Shown: positions 24,665-32,117 of the stretch, piece by piece
Layout: every line of letters begins with the position of its first letter
Position numbering within the stretch: position 1 is the stretch's first letter
Source: UBA1672 sp964587815
GTDB lineage: Bacteria > Pseudomonadota > Alphaproteobacteria > Micavibrionales > Micavibrionaceae
Direction: 5' to 3'
NCBI GenBank assembly: GCA_964587815.1
Contig: CAZPMH010000002.1
Span: forward strand, 1 to 64,000
DNA: 64,000 nucleotides
The notes under the pieces: generated by a model
The model's input: only the letters and a program-made list of their open reading frames with translations
What the model was told of the DNA's origin: nothing
Databases searched by the model: none
Translations under genes and position numbers: made by a program

Positions 24665-26683
24665 TTAAAACTTATTCAAAATGAACCATTGGCCGCCATC
24701 GCTGACGATGGTGATGGCTTGGTATTGGCTGTTTAGGGGTTGAGCGAAATTGTCGGGGCCGCTGCCGCCTTGCTCTGTCACCGTGATGGGGTTGGATGAG
24801 CCGTCGGTTTTTTTAATCGTGATTGTGCGCCCGATTGATTCTGCGGCGTTGGCGGGGGGAAGCCTTGCCGTCATTGCGCCGCCGAAGCTGGAGAGCAGGT
24901 AGACATCCACGGCCATGTCGATGTCGTATGTGCCCGAACCGTCGAAAAAGCGCGTGTTGCCCGCCGAGCGGTTGGAGGCGATGACAAACCATTCCGCGCC
25001 GTTGGAGAGCATCATCACGTAGTCATTTTCCGCGCCGAGGAAGAAATCTTTCCCGTCGGGGCCTGCGCCGTTTGCTTCGCGCACGGTGATCACGTTGGCG
25101 GAGCTGTCGGTTTTCTTGACCACCATCATCACGCCGACCGCATCGCCTGCATTGGGCACATTGACAATAAGTGCGCCGCCGAAGCTGGAGACGAGATGGA
25201 CAGAATGAGAGGTATCCAGCGTGATTTCGCCGTTGGTGTCGATGAATTCCGTATCGTAGCGTTGGAGCGTGGCGTTTAAGTCTGTGCAGGTGGTGCGTTG
25301 CAGGCGGTTTTTGTGCGGGAAGCCTGCGTTATAGGCAGTGTATTCCCCGCCCGAGAGGTCGAAAATCGCCGCGCCGTCACTGACCGAGAGCAGATTGATA
25401 ATGGAGGTTTCGATTGAGCCTGCCTCTAATTTTATGTTCGGGACCTGGTTGAAACTTTCCGCGTACGGGTTGATGAGGAGCGTTTTATCGCACCCCGCGC
25501 CGATGATGAAGCACCCTTGGGATGTGCCGTCTACGTTCGCCTCACAATCAATCAGCGCGTTGTTGAAGCGCCCTTCTTCGATATAGAAGCCCGCGCCTGA
25601 CATGGGGGCGCCGAGGGAGTATGCGCGGCAGGCGTGGAATTTGTTTGCGTTCGGCGTATCACCTGCGCCACTGCGGAAGAGATGGAAGCCGTGAACGGCA
25701 GGTTGTTCGACCAGAACGCGGTCGAAATTGTTCCAGTAGCACGGCTTGTTCGTGTCGGTATAGCCGTCGAGCTGCACGCCGATATTCGGTGCAGTAATGG
25801 TGACGTCGCATACGCTGGTTTGCACAACGGGGCGCGTTAAGCCGAACAGTTTTATGCCGATATTGCCGCCAGTGATGCGTAAGTTCGCGATGCGGGCGTG
25901 GTCTTCGATGACCTCGACGGGATTGAAATTTTTATCCCGTGCCTTGATCACGCTTGTTTGGCCTGCGCCGTAGAGGGCTTGGCGGGCGGTGAGACGGATC
26001 GCACCTGAGATGAGATATTCGCCCTCCGGCACGTACACGCTGTTTGACGCGTTCAGGGCGTTGCGGATGGCGTTGGTGTCATCGGTGAGGCCGTCACCGA
26101 CTGCGCCGAAATCTTTAATCGATATCGCGTCGGTAAATTTATCGTGGGTTGTGCGTGTAGATGCGCCTGTGCCCGCGGCGGTGAAATCGGGGGCGGTGGC
26201 GCTGTTTGCGACGGGGAGTGCCACAGGGTTGCCGTTGCCGTCAAAGCCGAGTGCCTTGTTCGCCCGTACGCCCCTGTCAGGCAGGATTACTTTGGCAGGC
26301 GTTTCGGTATCGCTGTAGGTGAGCATGGTTTTGTTTGCGCGGTTCACTTGCTGGAGTGAGGCGATGATGTAGTCCAACTCCGAATTGATGCTGGCCGCGG
26401 AGAAATCACCGCCTTCCAGATAATCAGTGACGCGTTCGATGGGGAGGTCACGACGTAGTGTGATGATGGCGTTTTCGGCAGGCGGGTCGTCGAATGTCAC
26501 CTCGCCGCCTGCGCTTTCGCCTGTCCCTGTTATGGTGTAGCCGCTGGATTGCTCAGCGCCGTTGATAATGACGGTTAGATCTTCGCTGGCGAAGATCGGG
26601 AACGGGAATTCATAAGATGTATCCGTGCCGTCGGCGACGTAGCGGATAATCGGCACGATGTCGGGGATTTTGATGTGGGTCAT
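24665..26683 (-). CDS. Tailspike protein with T7-tail-fibre-like N-terminus and beta-helix
   Basis: The 672-residue protein has an N-terminal virion-attachment domain of the T7 tail-fibre type (YVADGTDTSYEFPFPIF; residues 1-115). A right-handed beta-helix of the pectate-lyase-3 type begins at ISIKDFGAVGDGLTDDTNAI (about residue 188). The C-terminus has two related about 75-residue repeats, each with SSFGGA, KKTDxSxNxITV and a W(F)xI ending. It probably recognises or degrades host surface polysaccharide. A solo R2 repeat lies upstream of its start. Confidence 0.85.
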   Translation of the reverse strand: MTHIKIPDIVPIIRYVADGTDTSYEFPFPIFASEDLTVIINGAEQSSGYTITGTGESAGGEVTFDDPPAENAIITLRRDLPIERVTDYLEGGDFSAASINSELDYIIASLQQVNRANKTMLTYSDTETPAKVILPDRGVRANKALGFDGNGNPVALPVANSATAPDFTAAGTGASTRTTHDKFTDAISIKDFGAVGDGLTDDTNAIRNALNASNSVYVPEGEYLISGAIRLTARQALYGAGQTSVIKARDKNFNPVEVIEDHARIANLRITGGNIGIKLFGLTRPVVQTSVCDVTITAPNIGVQLDGYTDTNKPCYWNNFDRVLVEQPAVHGFHLFRSGAGDTPNANKFHACRAYSLGAPMSGAGFYIEEGRFNNALIDCEANVDGTSQGCFIIGAGCDKTLLINPYAESFNQVPNIKLEAGSIETSIINLLSVSDGAAIFDLSGGEYTAYNAGFPHKNRLQRTTCTDLNATLQRYDTEFIDTNGEITLDTSHSVHLVSSFGGALIVNVPNAGDAVGVMMVVKKTDSSANVITVREANGAGPDGKDFFLGAENDYVMMLSNGAEWFVIASNRSAGNTRFFDGSGTYDIDMAVDVYLLSSFGGAMTARLPPANAAESIGRTITIKKTDGSSNPITVTEQGGSGPDNFAQPLNSQYQAITIVSDGGQWFILNKF

Positions 26684-26705
26684 GGGGAGTTCCTTGATTC
26701 TTTTG

Positions 26706-26783
26706 AGGCGAACAATGCTTCGCCGAACAACGCGTTGCGTTGCTTCGGTCGCATTGCTTCGCGACTCAGGGTGGTGAGCTTTT
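26706..26783. repeat. Nested R2 palindromic repeat upstream of the tailspike gene
   Basis: Outer arms GGCGAACAATGC and GCATTGCTTCGC, inner arms CCGAACAACGC and GCGTTGCTTCGG, form two palindromes one inside the other with the same bulged base. There is no R1 part in this copy. It starts 23 bp upstream of the tailspike start codon. Confidence 0.8.
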
Positions 26784-26800
26784 TAGATCGTTGAGAGATA

Positions 26801-27328
26801 TTAAAAAAACGTTTCGCTGGCGCCTTGGACGATGTCGCCGGCGATTTGGCGGCCTGAGGAGATATTGTTCAGCCTGTTGCGTTCCGCCAATTGCGTGCGT
26901 TGCAGGACGTTAATTGATCTGTTCTGTGCGAGATCCTGATCAATCGCGTTAAGGCGCAAATTATCCAGTTCCTCGCGGCGGCGTTTTTCATCATCTGATT
27001 CTTCGAACAGGCCGAGCAGAACGGCTTGCGATGAGCCTGAACCAGACCCGACCCCTTGCGCGCCGAAATTTGCGCGTTGCCGGGACACGGCGCGGCGCAG
27101 GGCTTCTCGCCTGCTCTCTTCGGCTTCTTGCGCGTCCAGTGCGATGCTTTGGCGTTGCAATTCCGCGTCCTGAGCGCGCTGGCGTTCGTCTAAAGCCTGG
27201 CGTTGTTTGAGTTGCTCCAGTGCCTGATCATTGGCATCGCGGCTCGAATTTCCGACGACTTCGTTTAAAACGAGCTGCGTGCCTTGGGTTAAAAGTGCGG
27301 TGGTGATGATTGGTGCAAGTGCGCCCAT
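26801..27328 (-). CDS. Probable internal virion protein, gp14-like
   Basis: The 175-residue protein has a hydrophobic N-terminus (MGALAPIITTALLTQGTQLVLN), then a long Gln/Glu/Arg-rich helix (QALEQLKQRQALDERQRAQDAELQRQ), the Gly/Ser turn QGVGSGSGSSQAVLLG and another helix. This organisation is shared by podoviral ejection-complex proteins related to T7 gp14. It lies between nozzle and tailspike genes, the expected place. The call is from architecture and synteny, not from a catalytic motif. Confidence 0.6.
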   Translation of the reverse strand: MGALAPIITTALLTQGTQLVLNEVVGNSSRDANDQALEQLKQRQALDERQRAQDAELQRQSIALDAQEAEESRREALRRAVSRQRANFGAQGVGSGSGSSQAVLLGLFEESDDEKRRREELDNLRLNAIDQDLAQNRSINVLQRTQLAERNRLNNISSGRQIAGDIVQGASETFF

Positions 27329-27369
27329 GATGTGTTCCTTTTCTTCTTATGAGTGGTTGTGAGGTGCGT

Positions 27370-28722
27370 TTAATCGTTGACTTTGATCTCGGTGGAGACG
27401 GACAGCAGTGTGAAGGGCAAAGGTGTGTCCTGCTCTAATCGCCATAGCGGCTGCGTGCCGTCTTGTTGCCAGCCGAGACTGCGGATTCGGATATCACCGC
27501 TGACCAGTGGGTTTGGCGTGTCCAGAATTTGGCCTGTGCCGATTTCCTTGACCAGTACGTCTCTAACGCCGCGGCCGACATCCAGTTTCAGGGCGGCGGT
27601 ATCACGCAGACGGAAAATCCCCTCCACCAGCCGCAATTTGCGCCCCGATCCGACAGTGCCGGTGCCGTTGGGCGGCAGAGGTTCAATTTCATGGGTGTAG
27701 GGTAAACCGATTTGCACGTCTTGCGCCGGTTCATTGAGAGTCACTGACCCGTTCTGCACCTCTATGGACTCGATAACGACTCCATCTGCGACGGCAGAAA
27801 CCTGCGCGCCTTCGAGATGATCCAAACCCGACCAGAGCGATGACGCGGTTTGAACCGTTCCCGAAAGCGCGGAGTCCAAATTCAAATTCGGGTCAAAAAG
27901 TTCGATAAAAACGTCACCGCCGCGCTGGACGAGCATGTAGACATCATCCCCGACGACAGCGACCGATTTGACCGCGCCGTTTGTTTCATGTTGTGTCCAG
28001 GCCGACACGCCCTCTGCGCGGAAAACGGTGAGGGTTGCGAATTTTCCGTCCTCGCGAACGATGAAAAGCAGGCGGTTTTTACGATCATAATCCTGATCAA
28101 CGGGGTTTTGGATGATGTGCCGAGAGAGGAGCGCGAGGTCAGTAGAGACGTACGCCTGCTCTAAGTCAGTATAGAGGAATTCATGCACTTCATTGCCGTT
28201 GCGGGCGATATAGAGCGTTGCGCCGTCGACATTGACGGGCGGGATGTGCCGATCAATCAGTGAGCCTGTACGTGTTTGGCGGCGGATCTGCACCGATGTC
28301 GGGGTCAGCGGATCGCCCGTGACCATCCATTCCGCGCCTGATGTAAAAACTTGCAAGTGCCGGGAGGAGAAGACACCTCGGATGGCGTTGACCTGATCGG
28401 AGAGGATGGCGAATTCGATCGCTTCATCATCGAAGCCCTGCCCCAGATCGAAGTTGAATAAATCGCCGCTTTTGGAAAACCACAGGCGGTTGGGAAGATC
28501 GCGGGAGCCGCCGATGACCAGCCTGTCTTGATGGAAAGCCACCGTGACGGGGTAGCCGCGTACAGGGCTGAATGCCTGTTCGAACCAGTCGATGGTCGCG
28601 TCCGTGTTGGGCAGAGTTAAAAATTCTTCACTGCCTGTGACGTTCGGGTCGTAATCAGGGTTGGGCAGCGGGATGACGTTGCCCGTAATCACGGTGGGCG
28701 AGTCAAAGTCGGTGATTTCCAC
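27370..28722 (-). CDS. Tail nozzle protein, C-terminal part after an in-frame amber
   Basis: The reading frame is the same as the N-terminal part (28858-29319) and is open from the TAG at 28858-28860. A GTG at 28722 could restart translation. The 450-residue section is beta-rich: QDRLVIGGSRDLPNRLWFSK, DEAIEFAILSDQVNAIRGV, LQVFTSGAEWMV, and DRKNRLLFIVREDG. These are typical of the large tail tubular (gp12-like nozzle) proteins of podovirus-like elements. The joined protein would be about 649 residues. As it stands this is either a disabled gene or a readthrough product. Confidence 0.75.
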   Translation of the reverse strand: MEITDFDSPTVITGNVIPLPNPDYDPNVTGSEEFLTLPNTDATIDWFEQAFSPVRGYPVTVAFHQDRLVIGGSRDLPNRLWFSKSGDLFNFDLGQGFDDEAIEFAILSDQVNAIRGVFSSRHLQVFTSGAEWMVTGDPLTPTSVQIRRQTRTGSLIDRHIPPVNVDGATLYIARNGNEVHEFLYTDLEQAYVSTDLALLSRHIIQNPVDQDYDRKNRLLFIVREDGKFATLTVFRAEGVSAWTQHETNGAVKSVAVVGDDVYMLVQRGGDVFIELFDPNLNLDSALSGTVQTASSLWSGLDHLEGAQVSAVADGVVIESIEVQNGSVTLNEPAQDVQIGLPYTHEIEPLPPNGTGTVGSGRKLRLVEGIFRLRDTAALKLDVGRGVRDVLVKEIGTGQILDTPNPLVSGDIRIRSLGWQQDGTQPLWRLEQDTPLPFTLLSVSTEIKVND

Positions 28723-28857
28723 CTCAATTCCGCGGACGCGCAGGCGTGCACCCTCATGCCCCGATGCGAAGACGGGGGTGGATGCGGTGAGGGTGATTGT
28801 GCCGCTTGTCCCGCTTGGGGTGAGGGTGACGGTGGAGCCTGCGAATTTGAAATAAGG

Positions 28858-28860
28858 CTA
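28858..28860 (-). other. In-frame amber stop splitting the nozzle gene
   Basis: The codons read ATC-TTC-TAG-CCT-TAT-TTC, so without the TAG the frame continues uninterrupted into the C-terminal part. A single substitution from CAG, TGG, GAG or similar would explain it. Other genes in the cluster, for example the holin gene, end in TAG, which argues against amber recoding in the whole cluster. Confidence 0.85.
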
Positions 28861-29319
28861 GAAGATGATGTGGTTGTCGGTGAAGAATTCCCAATCGCTT
28901 AATGTCCATGCGCCGCCAGTTGAGCGCACAAGTCTTTTCGGTGGATGATCGGGGTGGGTGATGAGCAACGTGTCTGCGCTTTGTGTGTACGCGATTTGGT
29001 TGATGTCAGCCGCGCTCCACGGGCTGGAGATTGTCGCCTCCTTCACGTCGCCTGAATAGATGTCGATTTGCCCATCGGTGAGGACGAGTAACGCCGTTTG
29101 TTGCGTGTTGAATTCAAAGGCAATCAGCTTGCCTAGCCCCGCCGCAGTATCAACATAGCCGAGGCCGAAACGCCGTGTCACGCCGCCCGTGGGGTTAATG
29201 AAGACGTTGCGCAGGGTTAGCGCGCCATTATCGTAGGCGCGTAAGTCCCCTCTTCCGAGCAGGTCGCGCGAGACTTCGCCGGCTGTAAAGGTGGTTTTGA
29301 CATCTCTGATGCGGGTCAT
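28858..29319 (-). CDS. Tail nozzle protein (gp12-like), N-terminal part
   Basis: Start ATG 29319 follows GGAGAAA. The 153-residue part begins TRIRDVKTTFTAGEVSRDLLGRGDL, followed by RNVFINPTGGVTRRFG and a beta-propeller-like repeat region; this opening is characteristic of podovirus-type tail tubular proteins. It ends at an amber codon and the frame continues in 27370-28857. An R2 repeat lies 21 bp upstream. Confidence 0.75.
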   Translation of the reverse strand: MTRIRDVKTTFTAGEVSRDLLGRGDLRAYDNGALTLRNVFINPTGGVTRRFGLGYVDTAAGLGKLIAFEFNTQQTALLVLTDGQIDIYSGDVKEATISSPWSAADINQIAYTQSADTLLITHPDHPPKRLVRSTGGAWTLSDWEFFTDNHIIF

Positions 29320-29339
29320 GATTGATTTCTCCTTTTTGA

Positions 29340-29420
29340 AGGCGAACAAAGCTTTTGCCGGACAACGCGGTGCGTTGCTTCGGTCGCTTTGCTTCGCATC
29401 TGTGGGTGGATAATTTTAAA
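29340..29420. repeat. Nested R2 palindromic repeat upstream of the nozzle gene
   Basis: Outer arms GGCGAACAAAGC and GCTTTGCTTCGC, inner arms CCGGACAACGC and GCGTTGCTTCGG. Two copies of the same palindrome are nested. It is followed by the conserved CATCTGTGGGTGG tail. There is no R1 part. Confidence 0.8.
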
Positions 29421-29444
29421 TTTGGTTAGGCTGTATTTTCGTAA

Positions 29445-29473
29445 TAAAAAAACCCGCCTCTTTTGGGCGGGTT
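29445..29473 (-). terminator. Intrinsic terminator downstream of the GNAT cargo gene
   Basis: On the minus strand AACCCGCC and GGCGGGTT form an 8-bp stem around an AAAAGA-type loop, followed by TTTTTTATT. It isolates the GNAT gene from the downstream nozzle gene. Confidence 0.8.
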
Positions 29474-29494
29474 GGTTGGTTGATTCTTGAATTG

Positions 29495-29551
29495 TTTAAC
29501 CTGCGTAAACTTGGGATTCTTTAATTTTTAACCTGCGCAGGCTTGGTTAAA
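29495..29551. repeat. R3 hairpin repeats: one partial and one complete
   Basis: 29527-29551 is complete (TTTAACC-TGCGCAGGCTT-GGTTAAA, then GTCGC). 29495-29512 has the left arm and loop (TTTAACC-TGCGTAAACTT) but ends GGGATTC instead of the right arm. Both lie between the GNAT stop and its terminator. Confidence 0.65.
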
Positions 29552-29587
29552 GTCGCAAAGAGCTATTACTGAGAACGTTTAGACAGC

Positions 29588-30538
29588 TTAGCCAAGATCG
29601 GCGCTGTCGTCGTGTTCTTGCGTGATATCGGGGGTTGATTTCGGGCGAACAGCTTCGGTGCGGATGGCGAGCCATTGCCCCGGGGTGTTGTCTAAATCTT
29701 CGAGATATTGATCAACCGCGGGATACATTTCGCGTAACTTTTCTTCGCTTTCGTAGCCATATTGAATTTGCGTCATTTCCAGATAGCAATCGCGGACGAA
29801 GCCTTTATCAATGGCTGTGCCCTCTTCGTTATAAACGCGGGCGGCGAGTGCGTCGTCTTCGATGCGAACGGCCATATGGTCATAGGCCTGAATTTTTTGT
29901 TCATCGTCCGATGCGGGGCGCATATATTCGAGCTTTTCACCTGAGGCAACGTTGCCGTCATCGACCACATCGAAGCCTTCGCGGCGCCAGAAATTGATGC
30001 GTCTGTGGGCGAAACCGATGGCTTCGTCCATTTCTTCGGGCTCGTACGCGGAGTTGTGCAAGCGATCAGGGTCTTCGATATCAATCAGCGTGTGTGTAAC
30101 GCCGTATGCATTTGACATGTAGCGTGAAATTTCGCGGTTCATTTCCGAGCCTATGCCGACATTTCGGTGTTCCTGCACAACGCCTGTCCACGGGATATAC
30201 ATGGCGCGGGGGCTATCGGGGCTGAGATCGGTTGGCGGGCCATCGAGCAGGACTTGCGATAGTTCGATGCCGACAGGTGTGCCTTCATCGTCACGCAGGA
30301 GGAAAAAATTTTCGCCGCTGTCGAGGCGTTCTTGCAGCAATTCTATCGGCTCGCGGTCATTTTCATCGGGGAAGATTTCGACCAGAAGCGGCTCCCATTC
30401 CTGTTCGAGCGACTCTGCGGTTGTCACGCGCTCTAGTGTAAAGCCGGGCGCAGGGCTGTCGAGCATTTGCGCCTTGCCGTCAAAATGCGGTGTTAAATCA
30501 CTTTTCTGAATTTCGGGAGGTGCTTGTTCCACGCTCAT
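29588..30538 (-). CDS. GNAT-family N-acetyltransferase, prophage cargo
   Basis: The 316-residue protein has a GNAT fold: the acetyl-CoA pyrophosphate loop is in VVQEHRNVGIGSEMNREI (about residues 118-135, motif A pattern [Q/R]xxGxG/A), preceded by the strand MYIPWTGVV. A long acidic N-terminus and a C-terminal extension (NTPGQWLAIRTEAV) are not typical of small GNATs. The substrate is unknown. I chose ATG 30538, placed after the GGGTGATAAA shared with the leader of the neighbouring gene; an upstream GTG would start inside the promoter. It has its own promoter and terminator within the structural gene order. Confidence 0.7.
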   Translation of the reverse strand: MSVEQAPPEIQKSDLTPHFDGKAQMLDSPAPGFTLERVTTAESLEQEWEPLLVEIFPDENDREPIELLQERLDSGENFFLLRDDEGTPVGIELSQVLLDGPPTDLSPDSPRAMYIPWTGVVQEHRNVGIGSEMNREISRYMSNAYGVTHTLIDIEDPDRLHNSAYEPEEMDEAIGFAHRRINFWRREGFDVVDDGNVASGEKLEYMRPASDDEQKIQAYDHMAVRIEDDALAARVYNEEGTAIDKGFVRDCYLEMTQIQYGYESEEKLREMYPAVDQYLEDLDNTPGQWLAIRTEAVRPKSTPDITQEHDDSADLG

Positions 30539-30563
30539 TTCTTTATCACCCTTTTTTCTTTTT

Positions 30564-30593
30564 AATTTACTCTTTTTCACAAGATCAGGGCAA
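30564..30593 (-). promoter_or_regulatory. Promoter leader of the GNAT gene, duplicated in the next gene
   Basis: TTGCCC (30588-30593), an 18-bp spacer and TAAATT (30564-30569) precede the GNAT start. The leader from TTCTTGCCCTGAT to GGGTGATAAA is nearly identical to the leader at 32022-32051, which suggests common regulation. Confidence 0.6.
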
Positions 30594-30629
30594 GAAATAT
30601 GTGCCTGTTTTTGTTTGTTTTTTAGCTTG

Positions 30630-31997
30630 TTACGGAGACGTTCTGGCGGCGGTTACTTCGATGGTTGCTTCCATGCTTACGTTTTGTTCTGCTTCAGGCG
30701 TTGTGTTTTCTGGTTCAGCGTATCGGTGTGGACGAATGCCCATATCTATTTCGATGTAATCAGCCAAGCGTTTTTGAACGGGATCATCATCAAAAGCGCC
30801 CTCGTCGCGCAGCTGTAGCACGATTTCAGCCATTCTTGTTCTGTCGCGGGTCATATCAAAATCATCGCCGCGAAAATCGGTTTGTCTGACCATGGCATCA
30901 GGGTGATTGGCCAGAATGTATTCCTGAAACATTTCAGGGCTGGTATCTCGCATAAATGTCAGTGCCTGCTGATATTCGGTTTGCATTTGATCGTAAATCT
31001 CGTTTTCAGCACTATCTCTAAAATCTGCCATGGCTTCGCTGCCTAGGGTCGCTTGTCTTAAAAAATCCAACGAGTCTAATTGCTTCTCAAGGTCTTCTAT
31101 ATTCTCCATGAATTGGCCGTACATGGACGCAATTATAAAACCTTTTCCCTCAACAAAACTGTTCAGGCTTGCCGCGCTTTGTTGCATATCCGCAGACTCA
31201 CTTATCGCAGATATATCAATTTCAAAGTCGGGGTTTTCGGCGATGTGGTTGTCGCGCATTCTTTCCGTAATTTTTGCTGTGAAGTCCGTTAAAGACGCGT
31301 TTAAGCCTGCTTCGGTGATTTCGTACGGTGTTTCACCCGGCAGGAATGTGCCGAGAACGCTCGCATGCTTGTATGCCTCGTTTTGTACGTACGGATCTTC
31401 GCCGAAACTTCGGGAGTTTCGGTTGTTCATTATTTCTTTATATAAAACCAACGACAGAACATCACCGGCGCGCGTGGCCAAAATTCCTCTTTGAAATTCG
31501 GTTGTTGCGCTGTCGCCCATGCCTAAAAAAGCATCTTGGTCGGCGTCGGTTTCGCTTTGCCATACATCCCAGAACCCTGTCCCGCCTGCGTGGCTTCTGT
31601 GGCCCAGCTCATGCGCGGTGATGAAATCTCTCACCTGTTCTTTGCTGCCCGGGAAATGCAGAAGATCAGGTTCAAAATATTCCGGCAAATAGCGATAGCT
31701 GCCGATATCAAAACTCCCGTCGCCATCCAGATCAGTAGAACGAAAAGACGGTGAATCCGCAGAGTGGGCTCTGATTATGGCTCTACGCACATCATTTTCG
31801 TCAATTAGAAACGGATCTGCGCCTGAAAAAGTCTTTGCCATGTTAAACAGGAGCGCGATTTGTTCCTCGCTGTCAGCGGGGCTGTGTATGACGATATGAC
31901 CACCGTCGCCGATGCGTTCGTACATTTGCTCCACATGCTCGCGGCCGCCTAAGGCCTCGGCTGTGGCATCTGACATGTAGAGTCTACCTTCCGGCAT
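30630..31997 (-). CDS. HExxH zinc metallopeptidase-like protein, prophage cargo
   Basis: The 455-residue protein contains HELGH (residues 129-133), followed by SETDAD with Glu149 as the likely third zinc ligand. This arrangement is similar to M78/IrrE-type and other gluzincin-like peptidases. DLDGDGSFDIG at 89-99 matches an EF-hand-type calcium loop. No signal peptide. The rest is helical with no recognised domain. It has its own promoter leader, almost identical to that of the GNAT gene. Roles as a repressor-cleaving or host-targeting peptidase are possible but inferred. Confidence 0.65.
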   Translation of the reverse strand: MPEGRLYMSDATAEALGGREHVEQMYERIGDGGHIVIHSPADSEEQIALLFNMAKTFSGADPFLIDENDVRRAIIRAHSADSPSFRSTDLDGDGSFDIGSYRYLPEYFEPDLLHFPGSKEQVRDFITAHELGHRSHAGGTGFWDVWQSETDADQDAFLGMGDSATTEFQRGILATRAGDVLSLVLYKEIMNNRNSRSFGEDPYVQNEAYKHASVLGTFLPGETPYEITEAGLNASLTDFTAKITERMRDNHIAENPDFEIDISAISESADMQQSAASLNSFVEGKGFIIASMYGQFMENIEDLEKQLDSLDFLRQATLGSEAMADFRDSAENEIYDQMQTEYQQALTFMRDTSPEMFQEYILANHPDAMVRQTDFRGDDFDMTRDRTRMAEIVLQLRDEGAFDDDPVQKRLADYIEIDMGIRPHRYAEPENTTPEAEQNVSMEATIEVTAARTSP

Positions 31998-32021
31998 TGT
32001 TTATCACCCGTTTTTCTTTTT

Positions 32022-32051
32022 ACTATACACTTTTTCGTAAAATCAGGGCAA
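32022..32051 (-). promoter_or_regulatory. Promoter leader of the metallopeptidase gene
   Basis: TTGCCC (32046-32051), an 18-bp spacer and TATAGT (32022-32027), followed by AAAAAGAAAAACGGGTGATAAAC and the ATG at 31997. This is a good sigma70-type match and is shared with the GNAT gene leader. Confidence 0.65.
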
Positions 32052-32117
32052 GAACCTTTTTGCGGGCGGTGCGCGGTTTTTATTTTGTTTATAGCTCTTG
32101 TGGTTTATAGTCAGCTT

